Assembly: GCA_020062205.1 (NCBI GenBank)
Contig: JAGUWT010000284.1
Coordinates: forward strand, 1-43,668
Direction: 5' to 3'
DNA: 43,668 nt
From: Thermodesulfovibrionales bacterium
Lineage (GTDB): Bacteria > Nitrospirota > Thermodesulfovibrionia > Thermodesulfovibrionales > SM23-35
Below are positions 7,389 through 14,786 of this stretch, piece by piece; the stretch's first letter is position 1; every line of letters begins with the position of its first letter. Below the pieces are notes generated by a model that ran no database searches, was not told the origin of the DNA, and saw nothing but the letters and a program-made list of their open reading frames with translations. The position numbers and the translations under genes were made by a program.

Positions 7389-8515
7389 TGAAAGTCCTGA
7401 CCATATTCGGTACGCGACCGGAAGCAATAAAACTCATCCCTGTTATCCAGGAGTTAAAACGCCATGCACCGGCAGCAGAGGCTATAGTTTGTGTAACCTC
7501 CCAGCATAGGCAAATGCTTGATCAGGTCCTGGATCTGTTTTCCATTAAACCTGATTTTGATTTAAACCTTATGAGAGAAAACCAGGACCTGGCAAGCTTA
7601 ACCGCGTCTATTCTTGAGCATCTTAAGAAACTTATCGATCAAGTTAAGCCTGACTGGGTTCTTGTACAGGGTGATACCACCACCACCTTTTCTGCTGCAC
7701 TTGCTGCATACTATTGTAGGACTAAGGTTGCCCATGTGGAAGCGGGGTTGAGAACGAAGAATAAGTATTCCCCGTTTCCTGAAGAGATAAATAGATGTCT
7801 TACAAGCCGTATCACCGACTTACATTTTCCTCCGACAACTGTTGCAAAGACTAACCTACTGGACGAGGGGATTGATGCGAAATCAATCTGGGTTACAGGC
7901 AATACCGTAGTAGATACCTTGCAAAGTATTTCAGCCAAATTGAACGATGAAAGCATGTATCATGACTCCCTCAATTTTTTGGATCCAGACAGAAGAACTG
8001 TTTTGGTGACCGGCCATCGTCGAGAAAGTTTTGGACCTAAGTTAGAAGAGATCTGCTTGGCTCTGAAGGAGATAGCGCTTACTCACAATGGAGTTCAGGT
8101 GGTTTATCCTGTGCATCTCAACCCATCTGTGTGGGACCCTGTCCATAAGATACTGGGAGGAATTGAAAATATTCATTTAATTTATCCTCTCGATTATTTG
8201 TCTTTTGTCTATTTAATCAAAAAGGCAGACTTGATTATTACCGATTCGGGCGGTGTTCAGGAAGAAGCGCCCTCCTTAGGTAAATATGTTTTGATCACCC
8301 GGGACATTACAGAAAGGCCTGAAGGGGTAAAAGCAGGGATAGCCAAGTTGGTTGGAGCCGACAAAGGTACAATATGTGAGGCGGCTTATAAGGTATTGAA
8401 CGGAGATTCGTTATCACCAACTGAAATTCAAAAAAGGAATCCTTATGGGGATGGTCAGGCCAGCAGGAGAATCATCGAGGTTCTCTTAAACGGAAAGTGC
8501 AAAGAATTTTGCTGA
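7385..8515 (+). CDS. wecB: UDP-N-acetylglucosamine 2-epimerase (non-hydrolysing)
   Basis: A 376-residue enzyme interconverting UDP-GlcNAc and UDP-ManNAc in the cytoplasm. Visible signatures are 'TIFGTRPEAIKLIPVIQEL' at the N terminus, 'VQGDTTTTFSAALAAYY', 'VAHVEAGLRT', 'PFPEEINR', 'VTGNTVVDTL', 'VTGHRRESFG', 'SDSGGVQEEAPSLGK' and 'ERPEGV', which cover the UDP-binding and active-site residues of the family. Length is normal. No UDP-ManNAc dehydrogenase lies in the window, so UDP-ManNAc may be used directly or oxidised by an enzyme encoded elsewhere. It overlaps the GT2 stop by four bases. Confidence 0.95.
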   Translation: MMKVLTIFGTRPEAIKLIPVIQELKRHAPAAEAIVCVTSQHRQMLDQVLDLFSIKPDFDLNLMRENQDLASLTASILEHLKKLIDQVKPDWVLVQGDTTTTFSAALAAYYCRTKVAHVEAGLRTKNKYSPFPEEINRCLTSRITDLHFPPTTVAKTNLLDEGIDAKSIWVTGNTVVDTLQSISAKLNDESMYHDSLNFLDPDRRTVLVTGHRRESFGPKLEEICLALKEIALTHNGVQVVYPVHLNPSVWDPVHKILGGIENIHLIYPLDYLSFVYLIKKADLIITDSGGVQEEAPSLGKYVLITRDITERPEGVKAGIAKLVGADKGTICEAAYKVLNGDSLSPTEIQKRNPYGDGQASRRIIEVLLNGKCKEFC

Positions 8516-8590
8516 AAGGAAAACATATGCCTACGAAAAAGTATGGGACGAATCCTGTTAGGGTGCCACTTAAAGCAACCGGAAGTTATA

Positions 8591-9502
8591 ATGCCGACCT
8601 GTTTAATTGTAATCCCTGCTTATAACGAAGGGAATAATATACTTGCCTGTGTAAATTCCCTGAAGGGGCAGAATTTCCCGAAGGACGATTACGAAATAAT
8701 AGTCGTTGATAATAACTCCACTGATGATACCCCGGACATAGTGAAAAACCTCGGTGTCATTCACGTAGTTGAATATAAAAGGGGGACTGCCGCGGCAAAG
8801 AATGCCGGAATACGATTAGCAAAAGGAAATATCATCGCATTCGTTGATGGCGATTGTATAGCCACAGAAGGCTGGCTAAAAAATATTGTTTCAGGTTTTG
8901 AGAAGTCAGACATCGGATGTATTGCCGGGGGCATTACGGCAAAGGAAGATGATAGCTTATCTCCCCTGGAAAGATTTTTTATTAGAAAAGGGTATCTTTC
9001 CCAGGCTCAACACGTTGAAAACTCCTTTTTGCCATTTGCCGCAATGGCCAATGCGGCTTATAGGAAAGAAGTCTTTGATAAGATTGGTTTGTTTGATGAG
9101 GAATTACTTATCGGGGAAGATGCAGACCTTTCCTGGAGAATGCAACTTTTTACTGATTACAGAGTGGCTTATGTTCCTGAGGCGATAGTTTTTCACCCCT
9201 ACGAATCCAGACCAGAAGAACTGTTCAGGCAGAAAAGACGGCATGCTTTTGGTTCGGTGATGCTCTATAAAAAATATAAGAAATATCAACAGGCAGGGGT
9301 GAAGAGTTTACGAGAAACCTACTGGGAATACAGGTCTCTCATCCGGAGGGGATTGCTGCTTCTTTTCCATAAACTCCAGAAATATCTGTGGAAGAAAAAC
9401 ATGGGCTTACCACCGACCGATGAACATCAGTTAATCCTTGAGACAGCATGGAAGGTGGGACTTATACAGGGATCAATACGTCATAGAGTCTGGTATGTAT
9501 AG
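8591..9502 (+). CDS. glycosyltransferase family 2
   Basis: GT2 enzyme with 'CLIVIPAYNEGNNILACV', 'IIVVDNNSTDDTPDIV', the metal-binding 'FVDGDC' and the catalytic 'GEDADLSWRM'. The frame could extend to an ATG at 8543, but that has no ribosome binding site, while GGAAG sits five bases before the ATG at 8591 and family members begin two or three residues before the first beta strand. The start at 8591 gives 303 residues. The C-terminal third (RQKRRHAFGSVMLYKKYK) is basic and amphipathic and may touch the membrane. The stop is immediately followed by the deacetylase ATG. Confidence 0.85.
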   Translation: MPTCLIVIPAYNEGNNILACVNSLKGQNFPKDDYEIIVVDNNSTDDTPDIVKNLGVIHVVEYKRGTAAAKNAGIRLAKGNIIAFVDGDCIATEGWLKNIVSGFEKSDIGCIAGGITAKEDDSLSPLERFFIRKGYLSQAQHVENSFLPFAAMANAAYRKEVFDKIGLFDEELLIGEDADLSWRMQLFTDYRVAYVPEAIVFHPYESRPEELFRQKRRHAFGSVMLYKKYKKYQQAGVKSLRETYWEYRSLIRRGLLLLFHKLQKYLWKKNMGLPPTDEHQLILETAWKVGLIQGSIRHRVWYV

Positions 9503-10279
9503 ATGAGAATTTTAATATTGATGTATCACATGATATCGAGGACGAACATAAAAATGGAAAAGAGGTATGCCCTTGTTCCCGAGAGATTCAGGCAGCAGTT
9601 AAGGTATCTTAAATGGAGAGGGTATGCACCGATTAGCCTTGACGATTTACACAACTATTTTATTAATAAGACTATTAGCCTTCCTGATAAACCAGTAATC
9701 ATAACCTTTGACGACGGATATATGGATAACTACGAAAATGCCTTACCGATCCTGAAAGAACAGAATGTCCCGGCTACCCTCTTCATAGTCAGTGGGCTTA
9801 TCAATAAAACGAACCGATGGATAATAAGCGAAGGATATCCAGAAAGACCGCTAATGGGATGGACCGAAATTCGAGAAATGCAGAAGAATGGTATGACGAT
9901 CGGTTCCCATACTGTAAATCATTGCCGTTTAACTACCTTAGATCTTAAAGATGCAAAACGGGAGATCGAGGATTCAAAGAAATTCCTCGAAGATAGCCTC
10001 GGTACTCAGATCAACCATTTTGCTTATCCCTATGGTGATATGAAGGATTCTATTATGAATATGACAAGAGATGCAGGATACAGGACAGCCTGTTCTACGA
10101 GGTCCGGGTTTAATTCAGAACAAGTAAGTCCCTATGAATTAAGGAGGCTTGAGATTTATGGTACAGATACCCTTTGGAAATTTGCATTAAAACTAACCTA
10201 TGGGACAAACGATGGCAACTTACTCCTTCCTGCAAGATACTACATGAAAAGAATGGCTGAGAGACTTAATCGTTATTAG
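9503..10279 (+). CDS. polysaccharide deacetylase (NodB-type, CE4)
   Basis: A 258-residue NodB-homology protein. It shows the catalytic 'TFDDGY' (Asp-Asp, residues about 73-78), the metal-binding His pair in 'GSHTVNH', and 'FAYPYGD'. It removes N- or O-acetyl groups from a polysaccharide. There is no signal peptide, as in several exosortase/EPS-cluster deacetylases that act on lipid-linked intermediates. It starts directly after the preceding stop. The last residues (LNRY) and the TAG stop lie in the first unit of the 8-bp array that opens cassette 2, so its natural C terminus may have been altered. Confidence 0.9.
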   Translation: MRILILMYHMISRTNIKMEKRYALVPERFRQQLRYLKWRGYAPISLDDLHNYFINKTISLPDKPVIITFDDGYMDNYENALPILKEQNVPATLFIVSGLINKTNRWIISEGYPERPLMGWTEIREMQKNGMTIGSHTVNHCRLTTLDLKDAKREIEDSKKFLEDSLGTQINHFAYPYGDMKDSIMNMTRDAGYRTACSTRSGFNSEQVSPYELRRLEIYGTDTLWKFALKLTYGTNDGNLLLPARYYMKRMAERLNRY

Positions 10280-10311
10280 GTTATTACGTTATTAAGTTAC
10301 TTTGTTATTAT
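10272..10311 (+). repeat. left 8-bp tandem array of four-helix-bundle cassette 2
   Basis: Five uninterrupted 8-bp units: GTTATTAG, GTTATTAC, GTTATTAA, GTTACTTT, GTTATTAT. The array starts inside the end of the deacetylase gene and its last unit contributes the first two bases of the ATG of the four-helix-bundle gene. Its reverse complement (xxAATAAC) is the unit of the right array at 10672-10750. Confidence 0.85.
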
Positions 10312-10702
10312 GGCTATCATCAGGACATTTGAAGATTTGGATGTATACAAGCTTGCAAGAGAATTTCGAAAGAACATATACAAAATGGTAAAGATTCTAC
10401 CGGAAGAGGAAAAATATAATCTATCTTCACAAATGCGCCGTGCGGCCTTATCTGTTACAAATAACATTGCCGAAGGATTTGGATGCTATCATTATCAAGA
10501 AAATATACAATTTTGCAGACAATCAAGAGGTTCAATCAATGAGTTGATAGATGATCTTAATACATGTATAGATGAGAATTACATTTCAAGAGATGTCTAT
10601 CATGATATAAAAGAAGAAGCTTATAGATTACTAAAAGTATTAAATTCTTATATAGCCAGCCTACAAAGACAAAAATTACGCAATAACGCAATAACTCAAT
10701 AA
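10310..10702 (+). CDS. four-helix-bundle protein, S23/23S-rRNA-intervening-sequence family (cassette 2)
   Basis: A 130-residue family member with 'FEDLDVYKLAREF', the core 'SSQMRRAALSVTNNIAEGFG' (residues about 43-62) and 'RQSRGSINELIDDLNTCIDENYI'. It is clearly divergent from the copy at 3602; only the core signatures align, so it is not a recent duplicate. The last seven or eight residues (LRNNAITQ) and the stop are encoded by the right repeat array. There is no Shine-Dalgarno; the left array runs into the start codon. Role unknown: a nucleic-acid-binding helical protein is plausible from Avd/S23 relatives. Its position between a deacetylase and a glycosyltransferase gene gives no metabolic logic and fits a selfish or mobile cassette. 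Confidence 0.9.
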   Translation: MAIIRTFEDLDVYKLAREFRKNIYKMVKILPEEEKYNLSSQMRRAALSVTNNIAEGFGCYHYQENIQFCRQSRGSINELIDDLNTCIDENYISRDVYHDIKEEAYRLLKVLNSYIASLQRQKLRNNAITQ

Positions 10703-10750
10703 TGTGATAACCAATAACGTAATAACTTAGTAACCCAATAACGCAATAAT
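10672..10750 (+). repeat. right 8-bp tandem array of four-helix-bundle cassette 2
   Basis: Ten units of consensus NNAATAAC fill this stretch, e.g. GCAATAAC (10680 and 10688), TCAATAAT, GTGATAAC, GTAATAAC, TTAGTAAC, CCAATAAC, GCAATAAT; one unit (10712-10718) is a base short. They are the reverse complement of the left array. The array begins within the last codons of the four-helix-bundle gene and ends seven bases before the TTG start of the next gene. Confidence 0.85.
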
Positions 10751-10757
10751 TAATTCA

Positions 10758-11654
10758 TTGGACATAAGCGTAATAATCTGCACATACAATCGAAGCAATC
10801 ATCTCAGGAATGTCTTAAGAAGTCTTTCTGAACAGGTTGTCCCCAATAATCTGGAATGGGAAATTGTTGTAGTTGATAATAATTCAACCGATGATACCAT
10901 TGAAGTTGTGAAAGACTTTGGTAATGATTCAAGCCTTCCAATAAAGTATATAAAAGAAGAAAAGCAGGGTCTTTCTCATGCTCGTAATAGAGGTATTTTA
11001 GAGTCAAAAGGTAAGTATGTAGCCTTCACCGATGATGATGCTATCACAGATCGGAACTGGGTAACATCATTGTATGAGGCATTTCAGAAATACGGATGTG
11101 ATTGTGTTGGGGGGCGTATATATCTGAGGTTTGCAAGCGAGATGCCTCGATGGTTAAAAAGAGAGTTATGGGGATTTTTCGGCTTTTTGGATCATGGTCA
11201 CAGGGCATTTGAGGTGATTGACGAGCATATTTTTGGCGGGAATATGGCATTTTCAAAAGAGATCCTAAATAAGTCTGGTTTTTTCAACCCGAACCGCGGT
11301 CGAACCGCAACTGTATTAATAGGTGGAGAGGAGTTGGAGTTACTAAAAAGAGTAAAAAGTGCAGGAGGCAAGATAATATATCAACCAGCAGCCTTAGTTT
11401 ATCACGTTATAGGTTCTGAAAAACTTAAGAAGCAGTATTTCAGAAAACTGCATTATTACGAAGGAGTAATATCTGGAAAATCTTTTAGTGAGCCAATTAG
11501 GCGGCATATTACTGGGATACCGCTATTTATTTTTTCACAGTTCATAAGAAGTGTGATGAACTATTTTCGAAACCCTGCCCTAAGAATGCAGATGAATATT
11601 TGGTGGTTTTTAGGGTTTATGAGGGGAAGAATGGCCCAATTCAGAAAGAGCTGA
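10758..11654 (+). CDS. glycosyltransferase family 2
   Basis: A 298-residue GT2 enzyme: 'ISVIICTYNRSNHLRNVLRSL', 'EIVVVDNNSTDDTIEVV', the metal-binding 'FTDDDAI', 'GGNMAFSKEIL' and 'IGGEELELLKRV' as the catalytic-acid region. It transfers a sugar in glycan assembly. A TTG start at 10758 is the only one that keeps the whole first beta strand, because the frame is closed upstream at 10731. It has no Shine-Dalgarno and lies seven bases behind the 8-bp array, so the insertion of cassette 2 may have removed the original ATG and ribosome binding site. Expression could be reduced. Confidence 0.83.
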   Translation: MDISVIICTYNRSNHLRNVLRSLSEQVVPNNLEWEIVVVDNNSTDDTIEVVKDFGNDSSLPIKYIKEEKQGLSHARNRGILESKGKYVAFTDDDAITDRNWVTSLYEAFQKYGCDCVGGRIYLRFASEMPRWLKRELWGFFGFLDHGHRAFEVIDEHIFGGNMAFSKEILNKSGFFNPNRGRTATVLIGGEELELLKRVKSAGGKIIYQPAALVYHVIGSEKLKKQYFRKLHYYEGVISGKSFSEPIRRHITGIPLFIFSQFIRSVMNYFRNPALRMQMNIWWFLGFMRGRMAQFRKS

Positions 11655-11665
11655 AGCACTGTGAC

Positions 11666-12403
11666 ATGAAGAACAGGCGGGAAAAGATAAAGGTTGCCAT
11701 TCTGACGAGCCCTTCCTTCCGGAGCCCAAGGGTGTTGGCTGAGGGTTTGCAACGGATGCTTTCGAGGGTAGGTATCGAAAGCCATATTTTTTACGAAGGT
11801 ATTCCGCTCATTTATGCGCCAACTAATTGGAGGGGAAGAAATTTTGTTAAAAACGCTTTAACCACCATTAGATACAGGTATGAAATACATTCGCTTAAGT
11901 CCTATAATCTGACAAAAAAAGAGGAATTTATAGCCTTGATAGATTTTGAGCGGAAAAGCTATGAAGAGTATAGGAGGGTCCAGTTAGAAGCCCTGTCAGA
12001 ACTCGGTATTAAGACCGTGGTCTTAGATTCCGATTACACCTTCTCCGAAATAGCCGAAGTCTACAGAAAATGCAGCATCTATTTTTTGGCTTTTTATGAA
12101 GCTTTTGGCGTTCCAATAGCTGAACTGCAGGCCTGTGGTGCTTGTATATTTTCCCCATCCCCGGCATGGCCAATGGCCCATAGGTTAGACGCACGTTGCC
12201 CAGATGCGTCAGCGTGGAAGTTGTCTGAAAACTTTATTATATATGACTCGAAAGCCGATTTAATAAATAAGATGAAAGAAATACGAGAAAACTACAATCC
12301 CTATCAAGTGTTCGACAATTTTGTCAAGAACTATCCGCATTTTTACGAAGGGGATACGGCCGCTCTAAGTGAAATAATTCATAAACTCTCTTCAAAATTC
12401 TGA
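11666..12403 (+). CDS. short GT-B-type glycosyltransferase-like protein
   Basis: Starting at the ATG at 11666, after the preceding stop, the protein is 245 residues. It begins with 'IKVAILTSPSFRSPRVLAEGLQRML', a GT-B Rossmann start. Near the C terminus it carries 'FYEAFGVPIAELQACGACIF', the E-x7-E nucleotide-sugar motif of GT4-like enzymes. It is much shorter than a normal GT4 (about 370 residues), lacking most of the acceptor domain, so it may be a minimal transferase or a partner protein. An earlier ATG at 11600 would overlap the previous gene by 55 bp and adds no conserved residues. Confidence 0.65.
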   Translation: MKNRREKIKVAILTSPSFRSPRVLAEGLQRMLSRVGIESHIFYEGIPLIYAPTNWRGRNFVKNALTTIRYRYEIHSLKSYNLTKKEEFIALIDFERKSYEEYRRVQLEALSELGIKTVVLDSDYTFSEIAEVYRKCSIYFLAFYEAFGVPIAELQACGACIFSPSPAWPMAHRLDARCPDASAWKLSENFIIYDSKADLINKMKEIRENYNPYQVFDNFVKNYPHFYEGDTAALSEIIHKLSSKF

Positions 12404-12416
12404 ATTTGCCGGGTGT

Positions 12417-13409
12417 ATGATGAACGAGCGGGTAAGCGTAATAACCACGGTACTAAATGAGGCTAAGTCAATAGAAAGCCTACTTCAAGTCTTATTAGCT
12501 CAGTCCCATAAGCCCGAAGAAATTATCATTGTTGATGGTGGCTCATCAGACGGCACGGTTGAAATAGTTAAGAAATATTCAAATATTAACGACGACATTA
12601 ATCTGATTGTGAAAGAAGGGGTAAATATTGCAGAGGGGAGGAACATTGCTATTCAGAATGCTAAATATCCTCTGGTCGCAGTTATTGATGCAGGCTGCAG
12701 GCCAGATAAAAGGTGGCTGGAGGAATTGATTAAACCTTTCGAGAGAAATAATCCCCTGGATGCGGTAGCAGGATTGGTTAAAGTCGAATCGCACAATCTA
12801 TTTGAATTTTTTAGTGGTTTGTTGACTTTACCAGGTTGCCTGGAAGAAATTTCTGAAAATAACTTTCCCATGTATGGGCGTTCCGCTGCTTTTAAAAAAG
12901 ATGTCTGGGAGAAGGCAGGAGGTTATCCTGAATGGCTTTATACAGCGGAAGATTCTCTTTTTGAAGAAAAGCTAAGAAAGATGGGTGCAAATATCAAGTT
13001 GGCAAAACAGTCCATCGTACATTGGCGGCCCCGAAAGACCCTCTGGAAGATGGCGAAGATGTTCTATCTTTACGGTAGGGGGGCAGGTAGGATAGGTAAG
13101 AGCCTCAGTGGTGCTTATTATCATCTCAGAAATTATCTATTAGGGGTTGTGCTATTGATGATATCTTTTTTCTATCCTTTAACATTGATACTTTTCGCTG
13201 CTGGTTTGGCTTATATTTACAAGGGATTTTACAGGCCAATTATCAGACGGGTCAAAAGGGCACATCCAGGATGGAAGACAGAATTTTATGTCCCTCTGAT
13301 CGTATTCATACGGACGCTCAGCTATTCCATTGGTCTTCTTGTGGGGAATTATGAGTATAAACACGTATCTGGATTTAAAGAGAACCTTGATGCTTATATG
13401 AGGGAATGA
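12417..13409 (+). CDS. glycosyltransferase family 2, membrane-anchored
   Basis: A 330-residue GT2: 'VSVITTVLNEAKSIESLL', 'IIIVDGGSSDGTVEIV', 'AEGRNIAI', 'VIDAGCRPDKRWL' in the DxD position, and 'YTAEDSLFEEKLRKMG'. Residues about 240-270 contain two hydrophobic segments (LLGVVLLMISFFYPLTLIL and the following stretch), and a further one lies near 300, so the C terminus is embedded in the inner membrane. This is common among transferases working on polyprenyl-linked glycans. Tandem ATGs at 12417/12420; the second is as likely. It closes the first run of glycan genes, followed by 100 bp with a promoter. Confidence 0.85.
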   Translation: MMNERVSVITTVLNEAKSIESLLQVLLAQSHKPEEIIIVDGGSSDGTVEIVKKYSNINDDINLIVKEGVNIAEGRNIAIQNAKYPLVAVIDAGCRPDKRWLEELIKPFERNNPLDAVAGLVKVESHNLFEFFSGLLTLPGCLEEISENNFPMYGRSAAFKKDVWEKAGGYPEWLYTAEDSLFEEKLRKMGANIKLAKQSIVHWRPRKTLWKMAKMFYLYGRGAGRIGKSLSGAYYHLRNYLLGVVLLMISFFYPLTLILFAAGLAYIYKGFYRPIIRRVKRAHPGWKTEFYVPLIVFIRTLSYSIGLLVGNYEYKHVSGFKENLDAYMRE

Positions 13410-13452
13410 AGAACATAAGAAAGTTGGTTTGCATTTACAAAAAAACGCTTAT

Positions 13453-13481
13453 TTGACATTGTATTATCTGTTCAATAGAAT
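13453..13481 (+). promoter_or_regulatory. sigma70-type promoter upstream of the Uma2 gene
   Basis: TTGACA (13453-13458), a spacer of exactly 17 bases, and TAGAAT (13476-13481). This is near consensus and ends 28 bases before the Uma2 ATG, leaving room for the AGGAGG site at 13498-13503. It suggests this gene is transcribed separately from the glycan operon. Confidence 0.6.
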
Positions 13482-13509
13482 ATAAACAAGAACCAATAGG
13501 AGGTTCCTT

Positions 13510-14061
13510 ATGGCACCGACTGTTACAGAAAAGAAAAAATATACCTACGAAGATTACCTTAAAACCCCTGAGGACGAGATATATGAACTCATAGAAGGAG
13601 AATTGCTTATGACACCATCGCCTATACCAAAGCATCAAAGGATTTCAAGGGAGCTTGAATTCGAAATATTAAAATTTGTTAAGGCGAATGACCTTGGAGA
13701 AGTCTTTTATGCACCGTGTGATGTATATCTTGATGATGAGAATGTTATACAGCCTGATATACTGTTTATCTCAAAAGAGAGGTTGAATATTATAGGTGAA
13801 AAGAACATACAGGGCGCACCAGACCTTGTGGTAGAGATAATCTCAGAGAACACTGCCTACAGGGACCTTGTGCAAAAAAAGAAATTATACGCAAGATTTG
13901 GTGTAAAGGAATACTGGATAGTAATTCCAAAGGAAGAATTAATAGAGGTTTATATTTTAAAGGATAACACCTACATGCTTTATAAGACCTATAGTAAGGA
14001 TGACACCCTTGAATCACCCTATCTGAAGGACTTGAAGATAGGATTAAAAAGTATATTCTAA
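13510..14061 (+). CDS. Uma2 family endonuclease-like protein (DUF820)
   Basis: A 183-residue protein of the Uma2/DUF820 family with a PD-(D/E)xK nuclease fold. N-terminal 'YTYEDYLKTPEDEIYELIEGELLMTPSP' is the family hallmark. The active-site elements are 'VIQPDILFIS' (Asp), 'APDLVVEIIS' (E-x-I) and 'YRDLVQKKKLYARFGVKEYWIV' (the Lys-rich helix). Biochemical function is not established for most members; they are abundant in cyanobacteria and environmental bacteria, often near repeats. A strong AGGAGG lies seven bases upstream and the gene has its own promoter. It is flanked downstream by repeats, which fits an accessory insertion in the glycan locus. Confidence 0.9.
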   Translation: MAPTVTEKKKYTYEDYLKTPEDEIYELIEGELLMTPSPIPKHQRISRELEFEILKFVKANDLGEVFYAPCDVYLDDENVIQPDILFISKERLNIIGEKNIQGAPDLVVEIISENTAYRDLVQKKKLYARFGVKEYWIVIPKEELIEVYILKDNTYMLYKTYSKDDTLESPYLKDLKIGLKSIF

Positions 14062-14073
14062 ACCATCCTGAAC

Positions 14074-14097
14074 TTAATAACTTAGTAACTTGATACT
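14074..14097 (+). repeat. solo 8-bp array (NNAATAAC family)
   Basis: TTAATAAC, TTAGTAAC, TTGATACT follow the Uma2 gene by 12 bases. Same unit and orientation as the right array of cassette 2 at 10672-10750. Confidence 0.55.
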
Positions 14098-14126
14098 AAG
14101 AAGTTCATAAGTAATACCACATAATT

Positions 14127-14213
14127 GGTCATTCGCGCTTGTCGGGAATCTTTCTTCAAGAAGGATGCCGGACTTCGACGTGAGCTCAGTCGAACGACAA
14201 GCCGGCATGACAG
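14127..14213. mobile_element. palindromic MITE-like repeat (GTCATTC/GGCATGAC)
   Basis: It runs from GGTCATTCGCGCTTGTCGGG to CGACAAGCCGGCATGACAG; the two ends are imperfect inverted repeats. It shares GCTTGTCGGGAATC and TTCTT with the inner part of the element at 2224-2322. It lies between two solo AATAAC arrays in the 343-bp gap between the Uma2 and UPF0175 genes. The small frame crossing it is not a gene. Confidence 0.5.
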
Positions 14214-14249
14214 AAGAAAAAGAGTCATGTGACCTTACTCATGGTCTCA

Positions 14250-14281
14250 TTAGTAACTCGATAACTCAATTACTTAGTTTA
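14250..14281 (+). repeat. solo 8-bp array (NNAATAAC family)
   Basis: Units TTAGTAAC, TCGATAAC, TCAATTAC, TTAGTTTA, same orientation as the array at 14074-14097. There is no four-helix-bundle gene between them, only the palindromic repeat. Confidence 0.55.
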
Positions 14282-14332
14282 GGGATGAGAATGAGAAGAG
14301 GTTATGGGTTTCAAGTTATGAGTATAGGTTAT

Positions 14333-14359
14333 TTGAATAGATGGAATTTGTGATATAAT
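14333..14359 (+). promoter_or_regulatory. extended -10 promoter upstream of the UPF0175 gene
   Basis: A perfect TATAAT (14354-14359) is preceded by TGA, giving the extended -10 TGnTATAAT. A weak -35 (TTGAAT, 14333-14338) lies 15 bases upstream. The start codon is 46 bases downstream. Confidence 0.5.
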
Positions 14360-14404
14360 AGTCAAATTAGAATTTTTGAAATTTTGAAACTTAGGAGCAA
14401 GATT

Positions 14405-14701
14405 ATGAATATACTAGAAAAGGAAGCTAAGGCACTTATAAAAAGGGGTATATATAAAGATGAAAAATCACTTTTTGAAGATGCCCTTAGAGCATTACTT
14501 GTATCTAAGCCTGGCCTGAGAGTGGAAGCTGCCATAGAGCTTTATAAAGCAAAAGAAATATCTCTTAAGAAGGCAGCAGAAATTGCATCTCTTGATATAG
14601 AGTCCTTCAAAGACGAGTTGTCAAGGAGGGGATTAAAAATAGAATTAGAACCCCCTTCCAAGGACATTCTGGATAAAGGGGTGTCTTTGCTCCTCAAATG
14701 A
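14405..14701 (+). CDS. UPF0175 family antitoxin-like protein (orphan)
   Basis: 98 residues from the ATG at 14405, chosen because AGGAG lies eight bases upstream; the in-frame TTG at 14384 lacks such a site. 'RVEAAIELYKAKEISLKKAAEIASLDIESFKDELSRRGL' is the UPF0175 core, a helix-turn-helix-like segment. The N-terminal 'KEAKALIKRGIYKDEKSLFEDALRALL' is a ribbon-helix-helix-like dimerisation segment. Members usually act as antitoxin-like regulators next to a PIN-type DUF3368 toxin. Here the next 85 bases encode only an 18-codon frame overlapping the stop, which does not resemble a PIN domain, and a glycosyltransferase follows. The partner therefore appears lost. Confidence 0.8.
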   Translation: MNILEKEAKALIKRGIYKDEKSLFEDALRALLVSKPGLRVEAAIELYKAKEISLKKAAEIASLDIESFKDELSRRGLKIELEPPSKDILDKGVSLLLK

Positions 14702-14786
14702 TTAATGACAATCATCTTTGCCATTATTGTTACCTCTTTGAAATAGTATATTAAACCTGCAAACTCTCAATAATTAATCAATCAAA

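Noticed and set aside
8527..8623. Small frame starting ATG at 8527 (about 32 codons) with GAAAGGA upstream
   Set aside because: It overlaps the GT2 start in another frame and matches nothing known; possibly a leader peptide, but not supportable.
10672..10750. CRISPR-like repetition
   Set aside because: Units are 7-10 bp with no unique spacers and no cas genes; these are short tandem arrays, not a CRISPR.
14698..14754. Toxin gene overlapping the UPF0175 stop
   Set aside because: Only 18 codons long, without the start of a PIN/DUF3368 domain.
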